64,000 nt of DNA from assembly GCA_030062745.1 (NCBI GenBank), contig CP099839.1:12563302-12627301 (forward strand), read 5' to 3'. Under the pieces are notes generated by a model. The model searched no databases and was not told the DNA's origin. It saw nothing but the letters and a program-made list of their open reading frames with translations. This DNA is from Capitulum mitella. Taxonomy: Eukaryota; Arthropoda; Thecostraca; Pollicipedomorpha; Pollicipedidae. This document shows positions 36,901 to 47,479 of the stretch, in pieces. Numbering within the stretch: the stretch's first letter is position 1; each line of letters starts with the position of its first letter. A program made the position numbers and the translations under genes.

Positions 36901-38834
36901 CGGTTTTGAATGGCCGGGAACGTGACCTAGCAGACTGCGTATGTGTGACCCGAGTAATACGGATAAATGATCCACACAGACAAGCGGTGGCCTGGACAGA
37001 TTTGTATGTCGTGTTTGATCCGAAGAAACAGGATTTGCGATAGAGCAAAAAAGAATGCAACCCAAGCGGCCTGGATACGTGGGCTGAGCAGACATGGCAT
37101 GTGACCTGAGAAGACTTGACCGCTGACCTATCAGACAAGGCTATGGTCCGAGAAGACTGGGCGCGCGACTGGACATGCAGGACGTGCGACCTGAGCAGGG
37201 TGGACCGGTGACGCCTGCAGCGCAGACGGTCGAGTCAGCACGGTCGGACGCGTCACCGTCGCGGTCAGAGCCCGTCCCCGCCCACTCCGGCCACCGCCGC
37301 TCAGACACCGGGGCCGGGCCGGGGTCGAGAGGTCTGTCTGCCGGCGGCCATGGCGGCCGTGGCGGGCGGCCCGCTGTGAAGCTCTGACCTTGCGGAGACG
37401 GACGGCACGACGCTGCATCATCGGAGGTGACAGGGCGGCTGCAGCCGGGCGCCGCTCGCGCCACGTGAGGGCCCGCCCGGCGGCGGTCGTTATTTATGGA
37501 GCCGCTGTGATGTAAGCGCTCAGACGCCTGCACTTAAAGGTACTTGGCTCGGAATTGATAGCATTATAAGCCCGCTTCATCCATACGAAGGCTTCGGTTA
37601 AGCCTCCCGCGGCGAGAGGACGAGGATCGGATGTTGAGAGGCGTGGGAAAATGCCCCGTCCATCTAATTCATAAGGCAGGCCGGGCCAGACTGAAATTTT
37701 TTTCCTGAAACATGTCGGCCGGGTGTTCTGCTTGACTGTCAACCACTCAGAGCATGGGCGATTATCATAAATCGGCCGCGTTTTATCTAGTGCCAGTGTG
37801 ATCTACGATCTGCGATCGATCTACATCTTGAGTGGCGCTTCAGTACAGTAAAATACGTTCATAAATCTATCATTGCATTCCTGTAGGTATCGAGATGTTT
37901 GGCTTTACGACATCACTAATAATTCTGTTCAACAAATTGTGGGCAGCGTCATTGTCGCTCCATATGAAATGATGCAAGCCACACTTCTAAACCGAACAGG
38001 AAATCAACATACAAATATCACACAGTGCACATGCTGCATACAGATCCTCGATAAGTGTACTGGTGTGAGATGACAAGGTACTGACGGGTTTTGTTGCAGT
38101 TCTTGTCGTGCTGCAACTAGCCTTACAACTGCCGACGGGTCGTCCCATAAGTGACTACTTCAGCAGTCCAACAAAGCGTGCAGTGGGCGGAAGGAAGGTT
38201 TGTTGCAGGCGCAGTTGTTTAACAATTTAGAGTGTATCGTTCGTAGTTAGCCTAGCATCAGGAATTTTCGTTGCAAAGACAATGGTAATCAAAACAGCAA
38301 AGAAATGCTGGATAATGTGATTCGTTTTCGTTCTATGATTCTTCATTCTCTTTTAAAGTTTTTAGAGATATGGAAAAAAGGAAAAGAGAGCTGGCGCGTT
38401 CCATTAACGGAACATCGCTAGAAACGAAAATAAGACTCAAAAAAACTTTTTGCCCAAATGCTTGTTACAGATCCCAGCGCGGGCCTGAGGACGACACATT
38501 TACACGGGTTCGAAGTAAAAGCGACAAGCATGGCCTTTAAAATGCGGACAAGTGTAACACCCACTCCCCCAGAGCGGCCCCAGCGACACCACCAGACTTG
38601 GCGGCGCGCCGGTGTCGACGTCTACTCACCGAAAAACTTGGAGAACTGCGCCGGCGGCCGCCATAGCGGATAGTGCTTCGGAAATCGCTGTCTCGACCAG
38701 TGCGTGTGAACGTCCAGGCGATAGACGACCAGCTCCTCCGGATCGCAGCCGACCGCGTGCGCGGCGCCGGCGACCAGCGCCAGCAGCGCCCAGAGCAGCG
38801 CCGCGATCAGCGGCGCCGGCGGCGGCTGCGCCAT
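24734..38834 (-). CDS. mspo: M-spondin / mindin (spondin-2 family), six exons, 535 aa
   Basis: Secreted extracellular-matrix protein. In flies M-spondin is found at muscle attachment sites; vertebrate mindin binds integrins and microbial surface sugars. Exons (minus): 38834-38630, 30558-30347, 29080-28976, 26654-26475, 25925-25220, 24933-24734. Phases are 1, 0, 0, 0, 1, and every internal join keeps the frame. The protein has a signal peptide (residues 1 to about 27), a Spondin_N domain (about 30-255), a long linker (about 256-470) and one TSP1 repeat (475-527) ending in YFSW. Hallmarks visible are [75 protein letters not shown], LPPIA and WSSWGPC. Vertebrate mindin is about 330 residues; the excess is the linker. 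Intron 1 is about 8.1 kb. The exon set is strong; the exon 5-6 join is the least certain. Confidence 0.9.
24934..25219 (-). other. mspo: Intron 5 of mspo (286 bp)
   Basis: Begins GTAAAC and ends ccgcccggctttcag. It includes the TAG at 25202-25200 that would end the protein if the intron were retained. Confidence 0.65.
25220..25925 (-). CDS. mspo: mspo exon 5: end of Spondin_N and long low-complexity linker
   Basis: Acceptor ctcctccag| (AG at 25927-25926). The first 25 or so residues (VSSYKLSDQFDRRDTVTYTV) plausibly finish the Spondin_N domain. The remaining 210 are rich in Ser, Ala, Arg, Pro and Gly, with an 11-residue repeat of the type RVALRPDGSVA (25392-25529) and a very basic end (RRRGRHRRRRLRHRKRKRQ). 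Unspliced, the frame stops at TAG 25202-25200. A donor c|GTAAAC (GT at 25219-25218) removes the last few codons and is the only one found with the phase 1 that exon 6 needs. It is a weak consensus match. Confidence 0.75.
25392..25529 (-). repeat. mspo: 33-bp coding repeat, four units, in mspo exon 5
   Basis: On the minus strand the units translate to variants of RVALRPDGSVA (LRPNGEVARAA, LGPGGSVTRVA, LRPDGSVARVA, LRPDGRPLQLG). The units keep the frame and differ at both silent and replacement positions. Confidence 0.8.
25926..26474 (-). other. mspo: Intron 4 of mspo (549 bp)
   Basis: GTCAGT at the donor; acceptor preceded by a pyrimidine-rich tract (ctgcccgcctcctccag). No other feature seen. 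Confidence 0.8.
26475..26654 (-). CDS. mspo: mspo exon 4: end of Spondin_N core
   Basis: Acceptor ggccag| (AG at 26656-26655), 60 codons, donor agg|GTCAGT (GT at 26474-26473), phase 0. It reads LFPMDAGTDRGMTFTAPNWE, then [16 protein letters not shown], then LPPIADLRLAR. These match the [21 protein letters not shown] and LPPIA blocks of the family in order. The open frame continues past the donor, but the following residues no longer resemble the family. Confidence 0.93.
26655..28975 (-). other. mspo: Intron 3 of mspo (about 2.3 kb)
   Basis: Begins GTACAC and ends gtggccag. It contains a GC island at 28070-28400 with a GCG triplet run (28272-28310, which would read as polyalanine) and a second GC block at 26850-27050. 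Open frames there start at GTG rather than ATG and look compositional. Confidence 0.8.
28976..29080 (-). CDS. mspo: mspo exon 3: Spondin_N core
   Basis: Acceptor gtttacag| (AG at 29082-29081), 35 codons [20 protein letters not shown]... to WTDSVDVQ, donor cag|GTACAC (GT at 28975-28974), phase 0 on both sides. The motif [21 protein letters not shown] is the most conserved block of the Spondin_N domain; its acidic residues belong to the region implicated in metal binding in mindin. Confidence 0.94.
29081..30346 (-). other. mspo: Intron 2 of mspo (about 1.3 kb)
   Basis: GTGAGC at the 5' end and cgttttcgtttacag at the 3' end. It carries the 28-bp tandem repeat at 29821-29945. Nothing else recognised. 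Confidence 0.85.
29821..29945. repeat. 28-bp tandem repeat, about 4.5 copies, in mspo intron 2
   Basis: The word acatcNcacgtcagcag recurs at 29821, 29849, 29877 and 29905, exactly 28 bases apart, within ggacaggcgg. The last unit decays. Confidence 0.9.
30347..30558 (-). CDS. mspo: mspo exon 2: middle of Spondin_N
   Basis: Acceptor ccccag| (AG at 30560-30559), then gt completing a Gly codon, then [27 protein letters not shown] and onward to FTAPPVKQGEGSAHARLFVDGAHSQ. Vertebrate mindin has the same order here (His-rich start, ASEGLREFAE-like helix, FSAPAV, GTGQTSAELEV-like strand). Donor cag|GTGAGC (GT at 30346-30345), phase 0. The length, 212 nt, keeps the frame. Confidence 0.93.
33705..33779 (+). 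CDS. Weak candidate first exon nested in mspo intron 1
   Basis: In a CpG island (33360-33800), gccgagATGGCGGCG opens MAALFRVARAAADGN..., an Arg/Ala-rich start that could be a mitochondrial targeting peptide. It can end at cagct|GTGAGCCC near 33779. The words around the start also resemble the YY1-type AAGATGGCGGC element common at first exons. No second exon was found. The same bases are open on the minus strand, so composition alone may explain this. Confidence 0.2.
36160..36265 (+). repeat. tRNA-like sequence, probable SINE head or tRNA pseudogene
   Basis: ctggctgcgtggttgaggcc resembles the A-box region of a type II (Ser/Leu) tRNA, and tcctgacgaatcagga resembles its anticodon stem. About 70 bases on, tgttcgattcg (36244-36254) matches a B box. 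The acceptor stem does not pair, so it is not a working tRNA gene. A tRNA-derived SINE is the likeliest reading. Confidence 0.45.
37389..37500 (-). promoter_or_regulatory. Possible minus-strand promoter and short first exon in mspo intron 1
   Basis: ATAAATA on the minus strand (37497-37491) lies beside a CpG island. About 70 bases downstream, ctccgATGATGCAGCG (ATG at 37421) reads MMQRRAVRLRK and meets a donor, aag|GTCAGA (GT at 37388-37387), in phase 0. That phase would not join mspo exon 2 in frame, so if used it is either a non-coding leader of mspo or another transcript. Confidence 0.2.
38630..38834 (-). CDS. mspo: mspo exon 1: signal peptide and start of Spondin_N
   Basis: The start is the ATG at 38834-38832 (gacgtcATGGCG). 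The in-frame extension upstream adds a non-hydrophobic leader and has a poorer start. Residues 1-27 are a signal peptide (hydrophobic LIAALLWALLALVAG, cleavage expected after AHA). Then comes CDPEELVVYRLDVHTHW and the family motif [19 protein letters not shown]. The donor is ttcg|GTGAGTAG (GT at 38629-38628), phase 1. GC content is very high and almost all codons end in G or C. Acceptor-like sites just upstream of the ATG leave room for an additional 5' untranslated exon. Confidence 0.92.
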
Positions 38835-38999
38835 GACGTCGGTCGGACTCAGAGCGCCAGAGAGAACGGGCCACGCGCGGTGCCGGTCGACGCTCACATG
38901 CCCGGCTCCGCAGGAACGGCGGCGCCCGGCGGACGGCGGCGGAGCTACTGCGCGACCGACGACCGGCCGGCCGCCGCTCGGCCGCCGCCGGCACCGCCG

Positions 39000-39560
39000 G
39001 CACGGGCCGGGACTGCGGGGATCCGGACCGGGACTGAGGGGATCAGAGCCGGGACTGCGGGGATCAGAGGCGGGACTACAGGGATGTGGGCCGGGGCTAC
39101 GGGGATCTGAACCGCAACTGCAGGATCAGAACCGGAACCGTGGGGATCCAAACCGGGACTGCGAGGAGCAGAGCCCGGACTGTGGGGATCTGAACCAGGA
39201 CTGCGGAGATCTGAACTGGGGATGAGACTTTGGACTACAGGGATCAGAACCGAGACTGGAGGGATCTGAACCATGAGTGCGGGGATCAGAGCCGGGACTT
39301 CAGTGATCAGAACCGGGACTTCAGTGATCAGAACCGGGACTGAGGGGCGAACCAGGACTGCCTGGACGAACCGGGCAGCAGGGATGAGAGCCGGGATGGG
39401 CCGGAATGGTCTGAGATAGCTCTTGGCAAACGGGAAACGGGGACTACAGGATAGACCGGAACCACAGGCACGAGTCACCACAGGAATGAACTGGGATTGT
39501 AGGGATGAACCAGAACGGACCAAGACGAACCAGGAAGGATCGGGACATCCGAGTTAGTCC
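39000..39560. repeat. Degenerate minisatellite upstream of mspo
   Basis: About 20-25 imperfect copies of a 20-26 base unit of the form gaaccgggactgcggggatc. The array starts within about 170 bases of the mspo start codon. A minus-strand frame is open across it (Pro/Val/Ile/Ser-rich), but it follows the repeat rather than protein-like selection. Confidence 0.8.
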
Positions 39561-39799
39561 GTGATATCAATGAGAGGATGAAGAGAGCGGGACGTTGGGA
39601 CTGACGGTATTTGACGGAATTTTCAGGGCGGGCCGGGATAGGCTGAGACCGTTTGTGGAAAAGGCTGGATGGGGTCGGGCCAGGCCGGACTCAAAATGTA
39701 CTAGGACGTACTGAGCAGCCGCCGGCGGCTGGAACGTATAGGAACTAGGACTGCATGAAATCGAGGCCGACAGGGAGGGCGGCATAGTTGGGAAAGGGG

Positions 39800-40040
39800 A
39801 GGGAAAAGTGACTAGACCGGAGCATATCTGGAGGGGGAGGAGTAGTGACGAGACTGGAGCAGGCCTGGAGAGGACGAGGTCATACGAGACCGGAGCAGGC
39901 CTGGAGTGAAGGAGCAGTGACTAGACCGGAGCATGTCTGGAGAGGGTGAGCAGTGACGAGACCGGAACATGTCTGGAGCGGGGGAGCAGTGACGAGACCG
40001 GAGCAGACCTGGAGTGAGCAAGTAGTAATGAGAGGGCGGG
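39800..40040. repeat. Second minisatellite upstream of mspo (about 40 bp unit)
   Basis: Units of the form gaccggagcatgtctggag...gagcagtgac recur about six times at 36-45 base spacing between 39815 and 40030. Confidence 0.75.
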
Positions 40041-43000
40041 GAAGAATGCATCGGGAAAAAGCCAGAGACGGGACGCAAAGACTGGTCAGGAACACAAGCG
40101 CACATTGGACACCATTAGCCTTGCTCTGCAACAGGAGGCATCTTCAAGGTTGACGACGGCACAGCGATACAGGTCATCCGTGCCAGTTCAGGCCCGGGTT
40201 GTTCAGCCCGAAACTGCACAGGTACAGGTATAGATACGTCAGTCCGTACCATCAGAGGCAGAGTTAAGTCAGTCAGTTCAGGTACACGCAGAGTGAAGTT
40301 AGTCCGTACCGGTACAGTAACGTCGTAACTCAGATCCGGGACTCGCTTGAAAGAGCTGAACTGAGGAAGGTCGTAACTTACAAGTCGTTATATGCGCCTG
40401 AAAAGCAACAAGCAGCCAAATTTTGCAGTGGAGATAAGTCTGCATTCAACTCGGCCTTATCTGAAATTTAAGGTGATCCCTGGAGAGTGCAAGCGAGCGC
40501 GACAGTGCCGGAGAACATTCGACGATAGCGTTGACAGGCTGCACGCACCCCTTAGGTATAGCGATGGTAAGACACGCCTGACCAGACTAATGACATCGGG
40601 CCCAAAAGGCTTGGAACACAATCAGAGCCGGCTATGACGCAAAGCCTCAGCTTTGGACATTTTGGGGAGGAATTGCTTAGTGGTTGATCATAGGATTATG
40701 ACCTGGACTAAATGCATATTACGACTGTGAACAGCTGTAATGGAAACAGATGTTTAAAACAGTCAGCTGCATCTGGCTGTTTTATGCCAGAGCCTCAATG
40801 TCATCTCGAGCTATTGCAGGAAACATTCATTCATAATCGTCTGATACGGCAAACCGAGGCATCGCTATTGAAAACAGGCTTCATATCTGAAGGGTTAAAA
40901 GCCATAGAACGCATATGAACTCCAGTCACTGGAAAAGTGTGCATGAATAATATTAAAGTGGCACAGATTATACCATGGTCCTCGAATGCAAAAATACTTT
41001 GTTAAAATCAACGAGGGTTCGCTTTGTCCGGTGAAAGGTTATGTGTGTCCGGCATGGGGCAGAGAAGTCAACAGATCCACTGCACCGTTCGTTTTCATCG
41101 GCCGCTGATGAATCAGACATGTTCAGTCTTACGACACCTACTATTGCAGGAGATTCGGGGGGCCCGGGGCCAATCCAGCGAGATCATGCTGAACGCTCCC
41201 AGTTCTACTAACGGTGCGTGCAAGTTGAATGAGGCGTGCTGAAAAGCTTATGACAGTTGTTTACGATAGGAAAAATCCATCGACGCTATTATCGTTTCAC
41301 AGTTGGTACATCACTGCCCGTCATGAACGGCGTATTCACAGTTTTAAAATGAGAACAAACTAAATATGTGCAAGACAGGAAACGATACAGAATAACTTGT
41401 TTTTCATTCGGCAGTGCGAACTATTCAATCAGTTTGCGCAAAAAAACAAACTGTTCTCGGAGCGCGTTTCTTTTCACGCTGGATGGGACTCAGCAAGGAA
41501 GTAGAGGGAGGCCAGCGCCACCTATATCCCCGACAGCCAGCGTTGTCCGTCACGCATCGCTAGGCCTGCCGGCTCTGTCGGCGAAAAGTTATCGTGCCCT
41601 AGTAACTAGTCCTGGCGGTCAAAGCTTATCTCCTTACCACTCATTTTTACCGTGTTGCCATAAGTCGCACTTTGAGTGATCACTCGTTTTGTGTTGCATT
41701 TTCATCCGCTTTCACACACTGATGTTGACGATCTTTCACCGACTGTTGGCATCAACGCTGTCGGTATGTTTCTCGACGTAAAATACTTTGGCAATGTCGG
41801 CATTTTTATTAGTGGTCGTAACCATGAGCACAATTAGCTCAGGCTCCGTTTATAATTATTATCAAGGTTCAACGTACCGTTAATTTTCAGGCCAACTTTA
41901 ACTTGCAGGATTTAGTTCACAAGTACGCAGGTAAGTAACATGGAGAGCCGGAGGTCTGGGAGGTTTAACATGGTTCTTCAAACGACTAGGCTCCTTAGAT
42001 GCGAAAGTCATTACTATCAAGTCGTACTGAGGGACAGGGTTTGCCTGCCACCTGGCGGTATGTGGGCTCTGCAGAGATTTCCTTCCAATCTGCAACCCGG
42101 CCGATTTATTTAGTCAGGTACAGTGTGATGTACTGTGCAATGACCAGTGTGCAAAGCAGGAGTCTTTGCTGAAACACTGCTTACGTTCCTTTCGGTAAAG
42201 AGACGTTTTTAGGCCCGTGGGCGGGCTTTGAGTGCCAAATATTTGATAGGGTAGTTAAAAATGGCTGCGCTGCTTGCTTCTCTGTGTTGAGATGCCCACG
42301 AGTTCAGCGACGGTTATTCTCTATCAGGTCAGCGAAGATCCTTTTTGAAGGTGTTGCGAGTATTGTTGATCCGAAACACGTGACCATAACAGCTCCGCTA
42401 AACATGGCTGAACCGGGCAGGGCGCGGTCTTCAGCGCCGTCGGGCGCCGCCACGGTCGCGCCAGCCACGTCAGCCGGGCGGTACGTGTGTATCGCGCCGG
42501 CCCCTGGCCGGAGCCCGCGCTCCGTGCACCCATGACCCGAGCGGCCGGCCCTGGTCCGGCTGCCGTCCTGGGCCGAGGTTGGGTTCAGTCGGGTCTGGTG
42601 AAGATCGCAGTCTCCTGAGTCTGCCGGCGTCGGGAAGGCACGGAGCGATGAAGCGGACTGAAACGAGCCATTCCGCCGGTGCGGTTGTCCACGAGGCTGA
42701 AGTAACCTGGGAACCATGAGCGATATCCGGTCGTGAAGCGGAAATATGAAAACCTCGCAGGGTTTCATTTTTGTTCCCTTGTTACGACGCGTTCAAGCTC
42801 AAGGGCACAAACCTGAGTCAGTCATGGTCAGGCGTCAACCAGTCAGTCGTCTACCAGCGAGCGATCTGACCAGCGAGCGATCTGTTCTTATTCACTCAAC
42901 GACTGCACGTCATAACACGAGATATGGCGGAGGCGACCAATTATGTCTGCCCTGGCCTGGTGCCGAGGTTCATCGGTCAATCCGGCGCCTGGGCTGAGAC

Positions 43001-44590
43001 CGCGGCCACGCCGGGTGCACTTGCACTGGCCGACTGACCACGACGCCTGAGGCGCTCAATAGGCTCGCAGGGCTACAGAGCCGCGGTCCCGACACCTGAT
43101 GATATGCCGTCCGCGGCGACACACAGCAATGCCGCGCTGAATAGTACCTCTGCCTTTTTGAGTAGTGCTACTTGTTTTTCTACGTTGCCTCGTATTTCGA
43201 ACGATGAACCTAGATAAGATTCCATGCACCACTCTCAACCCGCGTTTGTCCTAAACACCACGGCTTCATCCTTAGTGGCGCGAATTTAGCCCGGCAGTTC
43301 GCCAGTCCGACGACCAAGTTACGCCGAACGCGCAACATCGTCAGCATCGCCATCGTCAGCACGTGAGTCATAACGTTTCTCCTTCAGCTCGGCCTCAGGC
43401 GGTGCCCCGCAAGACGACTGCAGCGTTCGCCGCTCCCGCACCACATACTGGCCAACACAGCGCGGCCGCGACCTGCCTGGCGGCGACCATGCAATGTCAG
43501 TGGTAGTACGCCGCTGGTAGCGCCATCTGTGCCATCGTCGATCAAACACGGGGCCGGATCGACAGCTGAGTCGTGTTACTCTCCAGGGTAAATCATCGCA
43601 TGTGTGCGGTGCACACTAGCAGGCGGTGTTGCCAGACTGTGAAAAATGCGAGGGAACGGACCCACCATCCCTCAAATTCATAACGCACGTAATGGCATTA
43701 AAATGCAAGATATCCCCGATGCTTCCTTACATATTTACTTGCGGACATACATACTTTCCATTCTCACATACATAATACATACTCCCGATCTGTTCCTTAC
43801 ATCGCTGTAAGCCAGCACCTACGGAGTTTCAGGACACGTCGTTAACTTTGAAGTCACTTTGCTACCGTCTGTCTTCTCATTCAGCAGGCCTCATTTATGA
43901 ACCACGATTCTTTTTAAGTTGTCGCTCCGTCGGATTTTGTGTCTGAGCGGTGGTGCTTGTCACGCAGCAGATCCGGCTGGACGCACCGCAGCGGGGGACC
44001 ATCAGGCACGGGAGGGCGACCGACAGCAGTGGCGCGCAGACGATGTCGCTCCTCGCCCTGAGTCGGCTGCCGCTGTCGACCGGCAGTGGACCCGCGTCTG
44101 TCTGCCGAGACGGGAACACCGGCAGGGGCGGGGGCGACCGCTCTGCTGGAAAGGTGGCGTGTCGTCGGCACTCAGGTGGTCTCAGCTGCTTCGACGGACG
44201 CCGCCGTTCTCTCGGCACGAAGGCAGCTTTTTCTGTTGAAAGTGTGTATTATTTATCTGTCGGGCCTCAGGCGGGCTCCATCGCCTGGCGGGAGCTGGAC
44301 CATTTGTCAAAATGATGGTCGAACAACACTCTTGCTATGCAAAGAGATCACCTTGAACTCAAGTTTATCCCTCTGGAATTTCATGAAACATTCTTCTAGA
44401 TCTCAGCAAGGTCATAACGAGATTTGTGGAAGATTTTCCTCTTGGGCCGAGGAAAATACGTTTTGTTCTTCCTTTCCGTTCGCCGCGATTTCCACTAGGG
44501 GTGTATTTCAACGCCACAATGCATAACAGACACACAAAATACGGTCATATCTCATGTATCGTCATAGCGGAAAAAAGAACACTGGTCATA
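40040..44590. other. Non-coding stretch upstream of mspo
   Basis: Includes short cagtc/ggtacag repeats (40200-40330) and otherwise unique sequence with GC islands at 42400-42680, 43370-43560 and 43930-44220. One weak first-exon candidate is at 42404. No family-level similarity recognised. Confidence 0.5.
42404..42480 (+). CDS. Weak candidate first coding exon, plus strand
   Basis: ctaaacATGGCTG opens MAEPGRARSSAPSGAATVAP... for 25 codons and reaches a good donor, gggcg|GTACGTGT (GT at 42481-42482), leaving a partial codon. It lies in a GC-rich block with high GC at third positions. No in-phase partner exon identified and no homology seen. Confidence 0.25.
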
Positions 44591-44599
44591 GTGCTAAGC

Positions 44600-45780
44600 A
44601 CGCTTTTAGCGAATGAGATTTCATACATGGCGGCCGCTCGCAAAAGTTCAGATCGAGGTGTTTATCATTCAGCCAGCCGGTCCGTCAGTCAATAACTTCA
44701 AGCCTCCGAGCGTCTAGCGCCCGAACGCGCCAACCGATCGGGCCACGAATGGCGCCATCGGGTGCGCCGACTCGGTGAGCAGATTGTGGTGCAGTTTTCG
44801 AAGCGATTTGGGGTGTATGACACGCGTCACGTGGCGCGAGCCGGACCTCTGCAGAATTAAATTAATCATGGGTACAGGACAAACGGCGGGTGCCGTTGCC
44901 TCGAGACTTGGGGATAACATGGGCCCCACTTGCGAGTGCGTTCTTTTATGGTCAGTACCCACGTGCGATCTACGTGGCGATCTACAGGCACATGTTCTGA
45001 TTGGGAATCAGGAGCCTCCGATTGCCGTCAGAAGTGGCCTAGGCGGCTGACATTTGGCGGGTAGATAGACCAGCACAAGGGCTACCCAACGATGTGCCAC
45101 ATGATGTGCATGGCTCAATGGGTCACGTGTAGCGCTCGTGCGCCTCTCTCCCACCAGTTTTTCTGATGTGCCAATTACCGGGACGTAAATGGCGCAGTTC
45201 GGTGCGACGATGCTGGCTTGGAAAGGCGGACGGGCAGATAGGCGATCAATTTCGATGGATTCAGGTCGAAACGGGGGTGCCTTGCAATAAAGCGAGAAGT
45301 GCCCAAGACTAACGTCCCTTCTTCATGGCCGCAAATCTACAACCGCTTGGATGCTGAAAACTGGCGGGCAGGAGCACGTGATACGTGGCAGTCCATATAT
45401 GTGACTGTTTCGTGAGTCAATAGCTTTAGCTTGGTGCGTGCGGAACGCACGTCCTGAGTTGTACCCCTTTAACATTCAGGCGTTTGGTTTGGGAACCGTT
45501 GATGCTGGTAGCGCCAAATTTTGTGATGGGCTGCAAAATCCGACGCCATTCAGAACAAACACGATTGTAGGACATCAGTGGCCAAATGCCACTCATGTGA
45601 GCTCGAAACTTGTAATACTTGGGATCTTCTGTTTGCGGGAAGTTTGTGACACCTATTTTAGTAACTTTATTTAGATATGGATAATACCCGGATGCATGGG
45701 TTTGCGTGCATTTGACCTCGAACCGACCATCTAGCGCTTTGGCTTGCCTCTAGTCAAAAGCATTTTAGTAATTAGTAGTT
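44600..45780 (+). repeat. Unclassified interspersed repeat of about 1 kb, copy B
   Basis: It runs from tttagcgaatgagatttcat through gaggtgtttatcattcag, gcgcccgaacgcg, gggccccacttgcgag, cacgtgcgatctacgtggcg, gtagatagaccagcaca and gtttgggaaccgttgatgctgg to cttgggatcttctg and a tail near 45780. Copy C follows directly in the same orientation; copy A is inverted at 16180-17370. Similarity is roughly 75-80 percent by eye. Confidence 0.7.
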
Positions 45781-46801
45781 AAAAATCTAAGGAGCTGAAC
45801 GCGTGCTTCGCACGCTTTAAGCGAGTGAGATTTCAGACATGGCTGTCGCTAGCAAAAGTTCAGATTGAGGTGTTTATCATTCAGTCAGTCAGTCAGTTCG
45901 AAAGTCTAGCGCCCGAAAGCGCTGAAGCCGATCGCGACACAAGTGGCACCATCGGATGCGCCGACTCGACGGACAGATTGTGGTGAAGGTTTCGAAGCGA
46001 TTCGTGGCGTGTGGCACGTGCCGCGTGACGCGAGCTGGACCTCTGCAGAATTCCATTAATCAAGGGTACAGATTCAACAGCGAGTGCTGTTGACTCAAGA
46101 CTTGGTGACAACATGGGCCCCGCTTGCAGATATTCACTCATGTAGTCGGCACCCACGTGCGATCTACGTGGCGATTCCAGGCACATGTTTCGATTTGGAC
46201 TCGGGGACCTCCGAGTGCCGTCAGAAATGATCTATGCGGCCCAAATCTGGTGCGTACATAGACCAGCACAAGGACTAACTACTTGAACCTTACATGATGG
46301 GCCTGATCTTCCGGGTCACACGCAGCGCACGTGCGCCTATTTTACACCCCTCTGTTTCTTATGGGCCCATTGCCGAGGCTCAGACGGCGCAGTTTGGTGG
46401 CATCATAGGTTGGGAAGGAGGACGGGCAGCGGGGCGATCAGTTTTGATGGATCCAGGTCGAAACGGGGGTGTAGCTTGCACGTGGAGTGCGAGGTGCCCA
46501 AGAATAACAGCCCTTTCTTCATTGTCGCAAAAATACTGCCGCTGGGATGCTGAAACCTGGCGGGAAGCAGCACGTAATACGCGGCAGTCGACATGTGTCT
46601 GTTTTGCTTGTCAATAGCTTTAGCCTGGCGCATGTGGGACGCACGTGCTGGGGTGTATCCTTTGCCATTCAGATCTTTGGTTTGGGAACCGTTGATGCTG
46701 GAGGCGCCAAATTTCGTCGTGTCTGCAAAGTCACAAATGCCATCCAGAACAAGCAAGATTTAAGGTGTCGGTGGCCAGATGCCATCCATGTGAACACGGG
46801 C

Positions 46802-46960
46802 GTCGATTTCTGCAAATAATGGGGAGGCCGAGCCGAGGGACCACCACCCCATCCTCTCCCCAAATGTTAGTTTCTCAACGGATCTAGCCCGCAAAATTTA
46901 TAAGTTTTTGCTACTACTTATCAACCTCAAAATTGCATATAACCCTATCTATATAGGTGC

Positions 46961-47037
<77 letters not shown>

Positions 47038-47252
47038 CGTACAAATGTATAGGATAGAAACATAGATAGATCACTTCATGTTTTATTCTATACCTTCCGA
47101 GTATCTCTTATCTTTTGCGGCCGTTCTTTTCTTCATTATTGCCCATTTCCCTTTAAAAGCGGAAGAAAATATTGGGGGGACCAAACCAGCATTGGGGGAG
47201 GGTCCAATAACACTGAAGGGGCTAGAACCCTCACAAAAGAACAGAAATCGAC
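46802..47252. mobile_element. Putative small insertion within repeat copy C, with 11-bp inverted ends
   Basis: gtcgatttctg at 46802-46812 is the exact reverse complement of cagaaatcgac at 47242-47252. The 451 bases between (with a long TA microsatellite) are missing from the sister copies. This looks like a MITE-sized element, but no target-site duplication is clear and the missing segment extends some 25 bases beyond the right inverted repeat. Confidence 0.35.
46963..47038. repeat. (TA)n microsatellite
   Basis: Uninterrupted TA runs with short catata interruptions. Confidence 0.95.
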
Positions 47253-47479
47253 ACTCCTGCAAGTGATTATGCAACTTGTTGGACTTGGGATCCTCCGTTT
47301 ACGGAAAGTCTGTGATACCTACCTTAGTGCCTTTATTCGGATAAAGATACTGATAAGCAGGTGCACAGGTCTGCGTGCGATACAAAGCTTCGATTCTGAC
47401 CCCAACCAACCGTGTAACACGTTGGTTCTCCTCTAGTTTAAGTACTAGATTAGTATGTTATAGTAGGTAATACTGTTAA

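Larger units (their letters stand above)
30559..38629 (-). other. mspo: Intron 1 of mspo (about 8.1 kb)
   Basis: Begins GTGAGT and ends ccccag. It contains degenerate ctgg/gatca repeats just before exon 2 (about 30560-30780), GC islands at 32000-32240, 33360-33760 and 37140-37500, a tRNA-like/SINE sequence (36160-36265) and otherwise ordinary AT-richer DNA. Two weak first-exon candidates inside it are listed separately. Confidence 0.85.
45795..47475 (+). repeat. Unclassified interspersed repeat of about 1 kb, copy C, interrupted
   Basis: Repeats the landmarks of copy B from tttaagcgagtgagatttca (45818) to catccatgtgaacacgg (46800). It resumes at ttggacttgggatcctccg (about 47280) and ends near gttggttctcctctag (47440). 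The gap between is foreign sequence absent from copies A and B. Confidence 0.7.

Noticed and set aside
38945..39523. 192-codon minus-strand frame upstream of mspo, considered as a longer N-terminus
   Set aside because: It follows the degenerate minisatellite, and the signal peptide at 38834 gives a proper start.
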